6,170 bases of DNA. Origin: Cryomorphaceae bacterium. GTDB taxonomy: Bacteria > Bacteroidota > Bacteroidia > Flavobacteriales_D > Crocinitomicaceae. Position 1 is the first letter of the stretch. Every line of letters begins with the position of its first letter. The position numbers and the translations under genes were made by a program. Shown here piece by piece: positions 1 to 6,170 of the stretch. A model generated the notes under the pieces. That model ran no database searches. It was given only the letters and a program-made list of their open reading frames with translations, and was not told where the DNA came from. Location of the stretch: NCBI GenBank assembly GCA_027485365.1, contig JAIXRD010000100.1, positions 1-6,170 of the forward strand. The letters run 5' to 3'.

Positions 1-429
1 AAACCCTTCCAAATTATTAAATTCCGTACGATGTATGTGAATTCTGAAGCAAATGGGCCGCAGTTGTCCTCTTCTAATGATTCCCGAATTACACCCATTG
101 GTCGGTTTATGAGAAAAACGAGGTTAGATGAATTCCCACAATTTATTAATGTAATTCTTGGGCACATGTCGTTGGTTGGACCACGCCCTGAGCGACAATT
201 CTATATCGATCAAATCGTTCAGCATGAACCACAATATGTGTTGTTGAATCGTGTGCGTCCCGGAATTACTTCTTGGGGACAAGTAAAATATGGGTACGCT
301 GAGAATGTGGAACAAATGCTTGATCGTATGAAGTATGATTTACTATACATCAACAACCGGAGTGTCGCGTTGGATTTAAAAATCCTGTTCTACACGGTGG
401 CCATTGTAATCAAGGCTAAGGGGAAGTAA
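1..429 (+). CDS. Polyprenyl-phosphate sugar transferase, C-terminal part (5' end outside window)
   Basis: This family transfers a sugar 1-phosphate from a nucleotide sugar to a membrane polyprenyl phosphate, the first committed step in building exopolysaccharide, capsule or O-antigen repeat units at the inner membrane. The frame is open from base 1, so the ATG at 31 is internal; 142 residues are visible. In them I see KFRTM (about 7-11), the SRITPIGRFMRKTRLDEFPQ block (28-47) containing the Asp-Glu pair at 43-44 that matches the catalytic dyad of the PglC/WcaJ-type core, MSLVGPRPE (56-64), and RPGITSWGQV (86-95). These are signature features of the bacterial sugar transferase domain (PF02397). 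The C-terminus ends on a hydrophobic stretch followed by KAKGK, as is common. The membrane-inserting helix, and any N-terminal multi-helix or nucleotide-binding domain, lie upstream, so whether it is a short PglC-like or long WcaJ-like form is unknown, as is the sugar. It is convergent with the secreted-protein gene, with no spacer. Confidence 0.93.
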   Translation, partial: KPFQIIKFRTMYVNSEANGPQLSSSNDSRITPIGRFMRKTRLDEFPQFINVILGHMSLVGPRPERQFYIDQIVQHEPQYVLLNRVRPGITSWGQVKYGYAENVEQMLDRMKYDLLYINNRSVALDLKILFYTVAIVIKAKGK

Positions 430-3400
430 TTATTCCACAACTACCTTATAGTTCCAGATTGTTTTTTCTCCTTCGATGTGCAATAAATACCATCCAGCCG
501 AAAGGGTAGAAGGAAGATTTCCTTGAAATTCATGTTCAGCCTTCGCCTCCCATACTCGTTTTCCTTTTCCATCAAATAAGCTTAAGCTAGATTTTGGTAA
601 ATTCTTGATGTTAATGGTTCCTCCTGCTCGGAGCGGATTGGGGTATACGCTAGGTACCTGTATGTTTTGAACCTCATTAATTCCAACAGAACTGCCTAAA
701 TTAATGTTGTCTAAGTATACGATATTACCCCAGTCACCTTTGTTTCTAAACGCAACTTGTACATTGTTTTGTCCTGCCCATGTTGCTAAATTCACCGTAT
801 CCGTTCTCCATTCAGTGGAGGTAGGAGCAAATTCAGATTGATTGTCAGGTGCCGTAGCAAGATTTTCTCCACCGCGATAATACACGTATTGATAGCTTGC
901 ACCACAGTCCGTTGACACCCCAACATATAAGGAGTCAGAATATCCTGCACCCCAGCGACAATACGCAACATCAAAGGTTAATAAGGGTTGGTTCACTAAT
1001 TGAGCCCCATCGATATTGAAGATTAAATCGTCTAAACTCCCTTGAGAATCAATGTTGTAATTATCGAATTTCGCGGATTTCGATGAGTTTGAGTATCCGC
1101 CTATCGTTGATGAATTACTCCAAGTTCCACCGTTATCTTCGTTATCAATACTCCATCCATTGGGTAAGAAATTTCCTTCGAATCCCTCCTGAATAATCCC
1201 GGGTAAGGTGTACTGGGTAACCGTTACAGAAAGTGTATCACTGTCGGTTTGACCGTTTCCATCGGTTATGGTTAGTATGGCTTGATGAGTCCCAACTCCA
1301 AATAAAACGGCTGGATTTCTTAAGGCAGAAGTGCTTGGCGATCCGGTTGGGAAACTCCAGTTCCATGTGGCATTTTGATGGTTTAACACGGAATGATCTT
1401 CGAAATAAAACGAATCACTCGCACAAATTACGGTTTGTGAAAGTTTATCGACCATAATTCGACAAATGGGGGCGTTCGGTGCCTCATTCAAGGCGCTTTC
1501 CCAGATTCCTTTTCCGTACGAAGCCATGCGGATTTTACCATCTCGATAGAATGGACGTAAAATGTTTCCATTAATCTGAGTTGGGAGTCCTGCATTATCC
1601 AGCAACCATGAAGTAGTGGCATTTCTGTAATATACCGCTTTATTGGTTGCGCAATACACGCCACTGTTGGTGCCTCCAATGGTCAGAATACTCTGTACAC
1701 TTTCGTTGTTGAGTACGTTGGTTGTTATGTTTGTAAACGAATTTCCACCATCTATACTTTCAAAGGTTTTGTTTCCATTCGACCCACTCGGATAGGCAAT
1801 AAATAAGTGATTGTCATTGGCGGGATCTAAGGTAATTAGCATCCGTCGGCTATTTCCTGCGGGGATTGTAAGTTGATTCCATGTGATTCCGCCATCCGTA
1901 GTTTTCCATAACTTACCAAGGTTCCCAGCGGCAGGTTGCTGATTCAGGTAAATGATGTTCGGATTTTCACTTCCGATCTCTATATACTTCACTTGATCTC
2001 CAGCGGCTGTTCCAAAGGAATACACCAAATTAAATGAAACCCCTCCATCCGTTGTTTTCCAGAGTGAATTGTCTTTTCCAAGGTACCCGATGCTGTAGCA
2101 ATTGGGTTGAAATTCAAATTCGCTCGATTCTGCAGCCCAATAGCTTTCATTGGGAGCCATCCCAAACGGAGCCCCAGTGATCGGATTAGCAAAACTGGTT
2201 GGCAGTGTTTTTCCACCAATATCCGAATAATAGGTAATTCTGTTTCTTCCGGGATTAACATATCCAGTTGGGGCTTCACCCCCTCCTAAATTCAAGAAAT
2301 TTCCGGCGCCATAGTTTTCGTGGTACCCTTGATTTCCATTGTGATACAAGCCACCAACCAATACATCTTCATTCCATCCGGCACCAAACCCCCAAAAGTC
2401 TGAAGCGCGAACTCCCGACATCTTGAAATCGGGTTGGGTTGTTAAAAAATCGGTGGATTTATAGATTCCACCATCAGTGGTAATCCATGTGTTTCCATTC
2501 ACCTGACGAAAATCTTGATTGTCTACATGGAGCGAAAGTGGACCGCCAACATATCCAGAGACACTCGTGTAACTTGCGCCACCGTCTGTGGATCGGTACA
2601 AGTTGAGTCCACCCACCAAAATCTCATCTGCATTGTTCGGATTGGCAAGTATGGCACAGTTGTAAAATCCTTGATGATATAACCAGGTGGCCCAACCAAT
2701 CGCTAAATTGGGATGTGCTGCTGAATACGGTCCACCATCTTGTCCGTAGGCATTTACCCAAGAGCTTCCCGCATTATCGCTTTTATAGATGCTGATAAAT
2801 CCGTAGTCATTAGCCTTCGCTTCTCCAATTAAATATACATAGATTCGATTTGGATTCGCAGGAGTAAGTGCAATTCGGGCACCGCCATCGTTGCGCGCAG
2901 GATCTACTGAACTATACCAGCCATTGCTTTGTGTGATCCATGTTGCGCCAAAATCTGTGGATTTTAAAAATCCGCAAATATTCAAGTTGGGGTCGTGTTT
3001 TACGAGGTATTGTTCCTGTGCGTTCAAGACATTCGGTTTAATGTCGTAACACGCATCACCCCATAATTGGGTCCAAGTTGTACCACCATCCGTAGATCGA
3101 TGCAATCCTTTGTCAGAAGCCACCAATACGATGTTTTCATTTCCTGGAACGATTAGAATTTCATTTACGCCAAACCCAGAATTAGGCAATACATTGGTCC
3201 ATGTGGATCCACCATTCAAGCTACGGTATACGCCATTATTTCCACCAGCAAAAAAGAGCAGGGGATTGGTAGGACTTACTTCTACGGCGCTTACACCGCT
3301 AGAGAAATCTAATCCCATAGAAATACAGGTCCAGTTTTGTCCACCATCTGTACTTTTATAAACCTCTCCAGGTTCGGTACCGCAAATTACTGTATTAGGT

Positions 3401-3816
3401 GAGCCCGCACATTGATCTAAACTGTAAATATTTGCTTGGTCGCCTCCTTGTCCACCGCCTTGTGAATAGGTAGTGATTGGTCCAACCACAGACCACGACG
3501 AAGATTTTATTATGCTCGGTTTTGGATTGGAATTAACTGCTTGAGCAACAATATACCCCGCATCATTCAGTTGGGTAGAGTAGGTGCGCACCCAACGTTT
3601 GTAATATTGGGTATGGTAGCTTTTTTCAAATGAATGCGTTCGATAATACGCATTGTACGCTGCACTTACTTCCAGCATGTTTGGATTGTCGCCATACATG
3701 AGTTGAGCCCATTGCGGTAAGGTTGAAATTTCCACAGCGGATGGTTTCTTCATGAGTTGGGCCATGCTTAAGGTAAAGCTGCAGATCAGTAAGGTGGTGA
3801 ATACGAGGTGTTTCAT
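430..3816 (-). CDS. Secreted T9SS type A protein with Asp-box propeller repeats, PKD-like and MAM/anchor-J-like domains
   Basis: A 1128-residue exported protein. Residues 1-19 form a Sec signal peptide (MKHLV, hydrophobic core, likely cleavage SMA|Q). Residues 20-105 are a pro-like region rich in Tyr. About 130-770 contain nine Asp-box motifs of the S/T-x-D-x-G-x-x-W/F/Y kind (see the repeat entry), as in BNR/sortilin-VPS10 beta-propellers. About 783-868 look like a PKD domain (WNWSFPTG, then GTHQAILTITDGNG). About 876-1040 resemble a MAM or choice-of-anchor-J domain (EGFEGNFLPNGWS, then VSTDCGASY). Residues 1056-1128 are the T9SS type A sorting domain (SVYPNP start, GWYLLHIEG, final KVVVE), so the protein should cross the outer membrane through T9SS and be surface-attached or released. 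No catalytic residues of a known peptidase or glycosidase are recognisable; adhesion or polymer binding is only an inference. The ATG overlaps the TGA of the upstream acyltransferase gene (ATGA), pointing to translational coupling. No separate promoter is visible upstream. Start choice is firm because of the signal peptide. Confidence 0.93.
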   Translation of the reverse strand: MKHLVFTTLLICSFTLSMAQLMKKPSAVEISTLPQWAQLMYGDNPNMLEVSAAYNAYYRTHSFEKSYHTQYYKRWVRTYSTQLNDAGYIVAQAVNSNPKPSIIKSSSWSVVGPITTYSQGGGQGGDQANIYSLDQCAGSPNTVICGTEPGEVYKSTDGGQNWTCISMGLDFSSGVSAVEVSPTNPLLFFAGGNNGVYRSLNGGSTWTNVLPNSGFGVNEILIVPGNENIVLVASDKGLHRSTDGGTTWTQLWGDACYDIKPNVLNAQEQYLVKHDPNLNICGFLKSTDFGATWITQSNGWYSSVDPARNDGGARIALTPANPNRIYVYLIGEAKANDYGFISIYKSDNAGSSWVNAYGQDGGPYSAAHPNLAIGWATWLYHQGFYNCAILANPNNADEILVGGLNLYRSTDGGASYTSVSGYVGGPLSLHVDNQDFRQVNGNTWITTDGGIYKSTDFLTTQPDFKMSGVRASDFWGFGAGWNEDVLVGGLYHNGNQGYHENYGAGNFLNLGGGEAPTGYVNPGRNRITYYSDIGGKTLPTSFANPITGAPFGMAPNESYWAAESSEFEFQPNCYSIGYLGKDNSLWKTTDGGVSFNLVYSFGTAAGDQVKYIEIGSENPNIIYLNQQPAAGNLGKLWKTTDGGITWNQLTIPAGNSRRMLITLDPANDNHLFIAYPSGSNGNKTFESIDGGNSFTNITTNVLNNESVQSILTIGGTNSGVYCATNKAVYYRNATTSWLLDNAGLPTQINGNILRPFYRDGKIRMASYGKGIWESALNEAPNAPICRIMVDKLSQTVICASDSFYFEDHSVLNHQNATWNWSFPTGSPSTSALRNPAVLFGVGTHQAILTITDGNGQTDSDTLSVTVTQYTLPGIIQEGFEGNFLPNGWSIDNEDNGGTWSNSSTIGGYSNSSKSAKFDNYNIDSQGSLDDLIFNIDGAQLVNQPLLTFDVAYCRWGAGYSDSLYVGVSTDCGASYQYVYYRGGENLATAPDNQSEFAPTSTEWRTDTVNLATWAGQNNVQVAFRNKGDWGNIVYLDNINLGSSVGINEVQNIQVPSVYPNPLRAGGTINIKNLPKSSLSLFDGKGKRVWEAKAEHEFQGNLPSTLSAGWYLLHIEGEKTIWNYKVVVE
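1735..3354 (-). repeat. Dispersed Asp-box (BNR) repeats inside the secreted T9SS protein
   Basis: Nine motif copies begin at protein residues 155 (STDGGQNW), 199 (SLNGGSTW), 241 (STDGGTTW), 286 (STDFGATW), 346 (SDNAGSSW), 409 (STDGGASY), 588 (TTDGGVSF), 639 (TTDGGITW) and 687 (SIDGGNSF). A degenerate TTDGG sits at 446-450. The first six are 42 to 63 residues apart, the usual size of one propeller blade; there is then a gap of about 180 residues before the last three. The DNA shows related words on the + strand (for example ccaccatc followed by t/c/a-gt), but the repeats are diverged and irregularly spaced, so this is an old protein repeat, not a recent tandem duplication. The Asp-box is a structural turn motif in these folds and is not itself catalytic. 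Confidence 0.88.
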
Positions 3817-4730
3817 CGGTATCGTTGATTAAATCGGTTTTCTTGTATGGTTCTTAATGCGTTTAAATCTTCCGGAATTTCTCGTTTCCATCGCTTGTGC
3901 GACCACATCCATAGGGATGGATGAGAATTAATCGCAGTTTCCAAACGCTTAGTATAAGATTCCGTAAGCTCCCCAAAGGTAAGTGATTTTGGGGATTCAG
4001 TTAAGAGTTTAAAGGTCAAGGAATAAAATCCTGGACTGCTTAACGACAGATTCAGAAAGACTACTGCGGCATCGGTTTCATTCGCTAAGGCTTCGGTACC
4101 AAAAGGTATGGCGGTTGGTTGATTAAGGAATTCCATCCAATAACTTTTGTTAGAGTCGCCTGGACTCTGATCGGCTAACAATAGCAAAATAAAGGGTTGA
4201 TTTTTTTCATTGAGTAAATGCTCCCTGTAGTTTTTACTGTGAATTACTTTCAAGCCAAACCGCTCGCGGCGTTCGGTGAGTTTTTGTTGCCAGAACGAAG
4301 CAGAAAGTGGCATGCCAAGACCAAATACATTCGACGGGAAATGAATCCCTAAGGAAGTGATGAGCCATTCCCAATTTCCGTAATGTCCGCCAACCAAAAG
4401 AATATTCTTTCCCTTTGCGTGCAATTCATTAATTAATGCTGGATTCGTGTAGGTAATTCTTGACCTTAAGGCATCGGCCGAAAAACTCAGGTTTTTAACG
4501 GATTCAATAAATACGGTACTAAGATGCCAATAAAAAGCCTTAGCTTTTTCTTTGATTTGAGCTGATGTGTCACTCGGAAAACTACGCGTAACAGTCAAAA
4601 GCACCACCTTTTTTCGATAGCCAACTAATTGATATAATACAACAAATAAAAGTGGTCGCAGTACCATTAAACACTTAAGGGGCAATAAAGAAAAAGGAAA
4701 TACGATGAGGGAGTAGAGGAGCCTATTCAT
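3813..4730 (-). CDS. LpxL/HtrB-like lysophospholipid (lipid A) acyltransferase
   Basis: A 305-residue inner-membrane acyltransferase of the PF03279 family, which adds a secondary acyl chain to lipid A or a related lipid. Residues 4-37 are a hydrophobic N-terminal membrane anchor. YRKKVVLL with RSFP (38-52) matches the family's early conserved region. GGHYGNWEW (114-122) carries the catalytic HX4E motif (His116, Glu121). LADQSPG (185-191), PFGTEALA (209-216) and PSLWMWSHKRWKR (271-283) are further family landmarks, and the length is normal. I chose the ATG at 4730 because the protein then begins directly with the membrane anchor; the frame is open for 56 more codons upstream, but that stretch lies inside rarA and looks unlike this family. 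The start overlaps the rarA stop by 8 bp (ATG inside GAATGAATAG), and the TGA stop overlaps the next gene's ATG. Substrate (lipid A or an ornithine-type or other Bacteroidota lipid) cannot be decided from sequence, so I give no gene symbol. Confidence 0.9.
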   Translation of the reverse strand: MNRLLYSLIVFPFSLLPLKCLMVLRPLLFVVLYQLVGYRKKVVLLTVTRSFPSDTSAQIKEKAKAFYWHLSTVFIESVKNLSFSADALRSRITYTNPALINELHAKGKNILLVGGHYGNWEWLITSLGIHFPSNVFGLGMPLSASFWQQKLTERRERFGLKVIHSKNYREHLLNEKNQPFILLLLADQSPGDSNKSYWMEFLNQPTAIPFGTEALANETDAAVVFLNLSLSSPGFYSLTFKLLTESPKSLTFGELTESYTKRLETAINSHPSLWMWSHKRWKREIPEDLNALRTIQENRFNQRYR

Positions 4731-6006
4731 TCGCACCGTATTTATCGTTCCATAATTGGTAGAGTTGCTTGGCAATTTCTTGTTCTTTTGCGCTGCTTCC
4801 CGCTTTAAAGAAATTACTTCCAGCGATAGCATCAGGTAGAAATTCTTGGACCACAAAGTTCCCCGGGAAATCGTGGGCATATAAATAGCCTTCACCATAT
4901 CCTAATTCTTCCATCAGCGCTGTGGGGGAATTGCGTAGAGGAAGAGGTACAGGTAAATCTCCGGTTTTAGCTACCAATTCTTGCGCTCGATTAATGGCTT
5001 GATAGGCGGCGTTTCCTTTGTGCGAGGAGGCTAGATAAATCGTACATTGGGAGAGTACGATGCGTGATTCGGGCCAACCTAATTTGGATACGCTGTCAAA
5101 GGTTGTGTTTGCGATTAATAAGGCATTTGGATTAGCCAATCCAATATCTTCGGAAGCGATAATTAAGAGGCGACGAGCAATGAATTTGGGATCCTCTCCA
5201 CCCGCAATCATTCGCGCTAACCAATACACTGCAGCGTTGGGGTCGCTACCGCGAACCGATTTAATAAATGCAGAAATAATATCGTAATGCTGTTCGCCGT
5301 CTTTATCATACCTTGACAGGCTTTGTTGCGCATTGGCAAATACGTACTCATTCGTGATGATTAAGGGTTGATTAGCGGGCGCACTACCGACTAAAAGCTC
5401 AAATACATTGAGTAATTTTCGTGCATCACCACCAGAAATAGCCAGTAAGGCTTCGGTTTCTTGAAGCGTTATTTCCTTAGACTTCAACCAAGAATCTTTG
5501 CTTAAGGCTCGAGTTAAGAGCAATTCCAAATCTACTTTGTTGTGACTTTGTAAGGTATACACCTGACAGCGGGAAAGTAGGGCGGCAATCACCTCGAACG
5601 ATGGGTTTTCTGTTGTGGCACCCATCAGGGTAACCGTTCCTTTTTCTACGGCTCCAAGCAAGGAATCTTGCTGTGCTTTTGAAAAGCGATGAATTTCATC
5701 GATAAATAACACCGCACCACCTTGTTGAAACATTCCTCCTTTTTCCGCTTGCTGAATCACTTCACGGACTTCTTTAACGCCTGAAGAAATCGCCGAAAGT
5801 TTATAAAACGGTCTTTTTAAGTGTGTAGCAATTAAATTCGCAAGGGTCGTTTTACCAACACCTGGCGGTCCCCAAAAAATCATGGATGGAAGCACGCCAG
5901 CATCGATGGATTTACGCAAGGGGGCATCCGGACCCAGCAAATGAACTTGCCCGATATAATCATCGAGTTGGAGCGGGCGCATGCGTTCTGCGAGGGGCGT
6001 ATTCAT
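4723..6006 (-). CDS. rarA: Replication-associated recombination protein A (AAA+ ATPase RarA/MgsA)
   Basis: A 427-residue cytoplasmic AAA+ ATPase of the RarA/MgsA/WRNIP1 family, related to clamp-loader subunits and acting at stalled replication forks and gaps, usually as a tetramer that interacts with SSB. It opens with the family's PLAERMRPLQLDDYIGQ (4-20). Walker A is GPPGVGKT (46-53), Walker B is VLFIDE (99-104) with IHRFSKAQQD after it, sensor 1 is GATTENPSF (129-137), the arginine-finger region is LLSRC (144-147), and sensor 2 is GGDARKLLN (192-200). The C-terminal oligomerisation part shows SEDIGLANPNAL (285-296), SSHKGNAAYQAINRA (327-341) and YLYAHDFPG (374-382). All key residues and normal length are present, so the gene appears intact. 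The ATG at 6006 fits the family N-terminus. It is the first gene of a leftward run of three overlapping genes, with a putative promoter just upstream. Confidence 0.97.
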   Translation of the reverse strand: MNTPLAERMRPLQLDDYIGQVHLLGPDAPLRKSIDAGVLPSMIFWGPPGVGKTTLANLIATHLKRPFYKLSAISSGVKEVREVIQQAEKGGMFQQGGAVLFIDEIHRFSKAQQDSLLGAVEKGTVTLMGATTENPSFEVIAALLSRCQVYTLQSHNKVDLELLLTRALSKDSWLKSKEITLQETEALLAISGGDARKLLNVFELLVGSAPANQPLIITNEYVFANAQQSLSRYDKDGEQHYDIISAFIKSVRGSDPNAAVYWLARMIAGGEDPKFIARRLLIIASEDIGLANPNALLIANTTFDSVSKLGWPESRIVLSQCTIYLASSHKGNAAYQAINRAQELVAKTGDLPVPLPLRNSPTALMEELGYGEGYLYAHDFPGNFVVQEFLPDAIAGSNFFKAGSSAKEQEIAKQLYQLWNDKYGANE

Positions 6007-6010
6007 GGGT

Positions 6011-6041
6011 TAAAGGTACAAAATCGCATAGAGACGAACAA
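6011..6041 (-). promoter_or_regulatory. Putative Bacteroidota-type promoter for the rarA operon
   Basis: Read on the minus strand, TTG (6041-6039), then 20 bases, then TACCTTTA (6018-6011) fits the Bacteroidota pattern TTG / TAnnTTTG with one mismatch, at the last base. The -7-like box ends only four bases before the rarA ATG, so initiation at the usual distance would place the transcript start at or within a few bases of the start codon. No Shine-Dalgarno sequence is visible. This is a motif match only; a more upstream start is possible. Confidence 0.4.
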
Positions 6042-6056
6042 TTGTCTGGGCAATGT

Positions 6057-6064
6057 TATCTTTG
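6057..6064 (+). promoter_or_regulatory. Putative -7 element (TATCTTTG) for the lipoprotein gene
   Basis: TATCTTTG is an exact match to the Bacteroidota -7 consensus TAnnTTTG and lies 16 bases before the ATG at 6081. The upstream partner is weak: the nearest TTG (6042-6044) is only 12 bases away, shorter than the roughly 17-23 usually seen. An A-rich stretch, AGAAGAATATAACAT, precedes the ATG in place of a Shine-Dalgarno sequence, which is normal for this phylum. Confidence 0.4.
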
Positions 6065-6080
6065 TAGAAGAATATAACAT

Positions 6081-6170
6081 ATGAACATTCAATCAACGCT
6101 TATTCTTTGTTTACTGCTCTTGGTGGGATGTACATCCTCGAATAAAAAGGCCAATAGAAAAGAGCAACAA
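6081..6170 (+). CDS. Putative lipoprotein, N-terminal fragment (3' end outside window)
   Basis: Thirty codons are visible before the window ends, with no stop. They encode a lipoprotein signal peptide: MNIQST, a hydrophobic core LILCLLLL, and the lipobox LVGC, with Cys17 as the predicted lipidated residue, followed by the polar, Lys-rich sequence TSSNKKANRKEQQ. The product should be processed by signal peptidase II and anchored in a membrane; whether it is retained in the inner membrane, moved to the outer membrane or displayed on the surface cannot be judged. The mature domain is not in view, so function is unknown. It is divergent from rarA, with 74 bp between the two start codons. Initiation at 6081 is supported by the signal peptide directly following it and by the -7-like box upstream. 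Confidence 0.8.
   Translation, partial: MNIQSTLILCLLLLVGCTSSNKKANRKEQQ

Noticed and set aside
31..33. ATG at 31 as the start of the sugar transferase
   Set aside because: The frame is open to base 1, and the codons before it read KPFQIIKFRT, which is part of the conserved KFRTM motif, so the gene begins upstream of the window.
439..467. Possible intrinsic terminator for the sugar transferase: AACTA (439-443) and TAGTT (449-453) stem with a T-run at 462-467
   Set aside because: The stem is only 5 bp and AT-rich, and the T-run lies 8 bases beyond it inside the convergent coding region. Too weak to annotate.
1735..3354. CRISPR array or recent tandem repeat suggested by recurring ccaccatc words
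   Set aside because: The words encode the Asp-box motif, are diverged and irregularly spaced, and sit within one continuous reading frame.
1233..3361. Several 60-96-codon open frames on both strands inside the secreted-protein gene
   Set aside because: All overlap a long gene with clear domains, show no recognisable motifs or signal peptides, and are expected by chance in a 3.4-kb gene.
4731..4898. In-frame extension of the acyltransferase by 56 codons, giving a 361-residue product starting at 4898
   Set aside because: It lies wholly inside the rarA coding sequence. Its residues do not resemble the family, and it would put a polar stretch before the membrane anchor. The ATG at 4730 gives the normal length and a translational overlap.
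5886..6077. Plus-strand reading frame of 63 codons crossing the rarA start and the promoter region
   Set aside because: It is antisense to conserved rarA sequence, has no family-like features, and would cross the divergent promoter region; it is a shadow frame.

Overview
The window looks like chromosomal DNA from a member of the Bacteroidota, most likely a Flavobacteriales-type organism; genus cannot be told from the sequence. Three things support this. A secreted protein ends in a type IX secretion (T9SS) type A sorting domain, which is essentially restricted to this phylum. No start codon has a convincing Shine-Dalgarno sequence. The one intergenic region carries matches to the Bacteroidota promoter pattern (TTG around -33, TAnnTTTG around -7). 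Base composition is moderately AT-rich and codon use looks even across the genes, with no transposase, integrase, tRNA, rRNA, CRISPR array or other sign of recent transfer.

Layout from left to right. Positions 1-429 (+) hold the C-terminal 142 residues of a polyprenyl-phosphate sugar transferase that starts upstream of the window; it probably belongs to a polysaccharide gene cluster on that side. Positions 430-6006 (-) hold three overlapping genes transcribed leftwards in the order rarA (AAA+ ATPase at stalled replication forks), a lipid A-type (LpxL/HtrB-like) acyltransferase, and a 1128-residue secreted T9SS protein with Asp-box (BNR/sortilin-like) propeller repeats, a PKD-like domain and a MAM-like/choice-of-anchor-J-like domain. 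rarA and the acyltransferase overlap by 8 bp, and the acyltransferase and the secreted protein overlap by 4 bp (ATGA), so they very probably form one translationally coupled operon. The operon ends exactly where the sugar transferase ends: the two convergent stop codons abut with no spacer. Positions 6007-6080 form a 74-bp divergent promoter region, and 6081-6170 (+) holds the first 30 codons of a lipoprotein that leaves the window.

The genes do not make one obvious pathway. The sugar transferase, acyltransferase, T9SS protein and lipoprotein are all linked to the cell envelope, while rarA is a genome-maintenance gene. I see no evidence of a new defence, mobile or RNA-based system here. The points most worth a second look are the tight coupling of rarA to envelope genes, the divergent promoter that may give a nearly leaderless rarA transcript, the spacer-free convergent gene ends, and an Asp-box-free central segment of the secreted protein.
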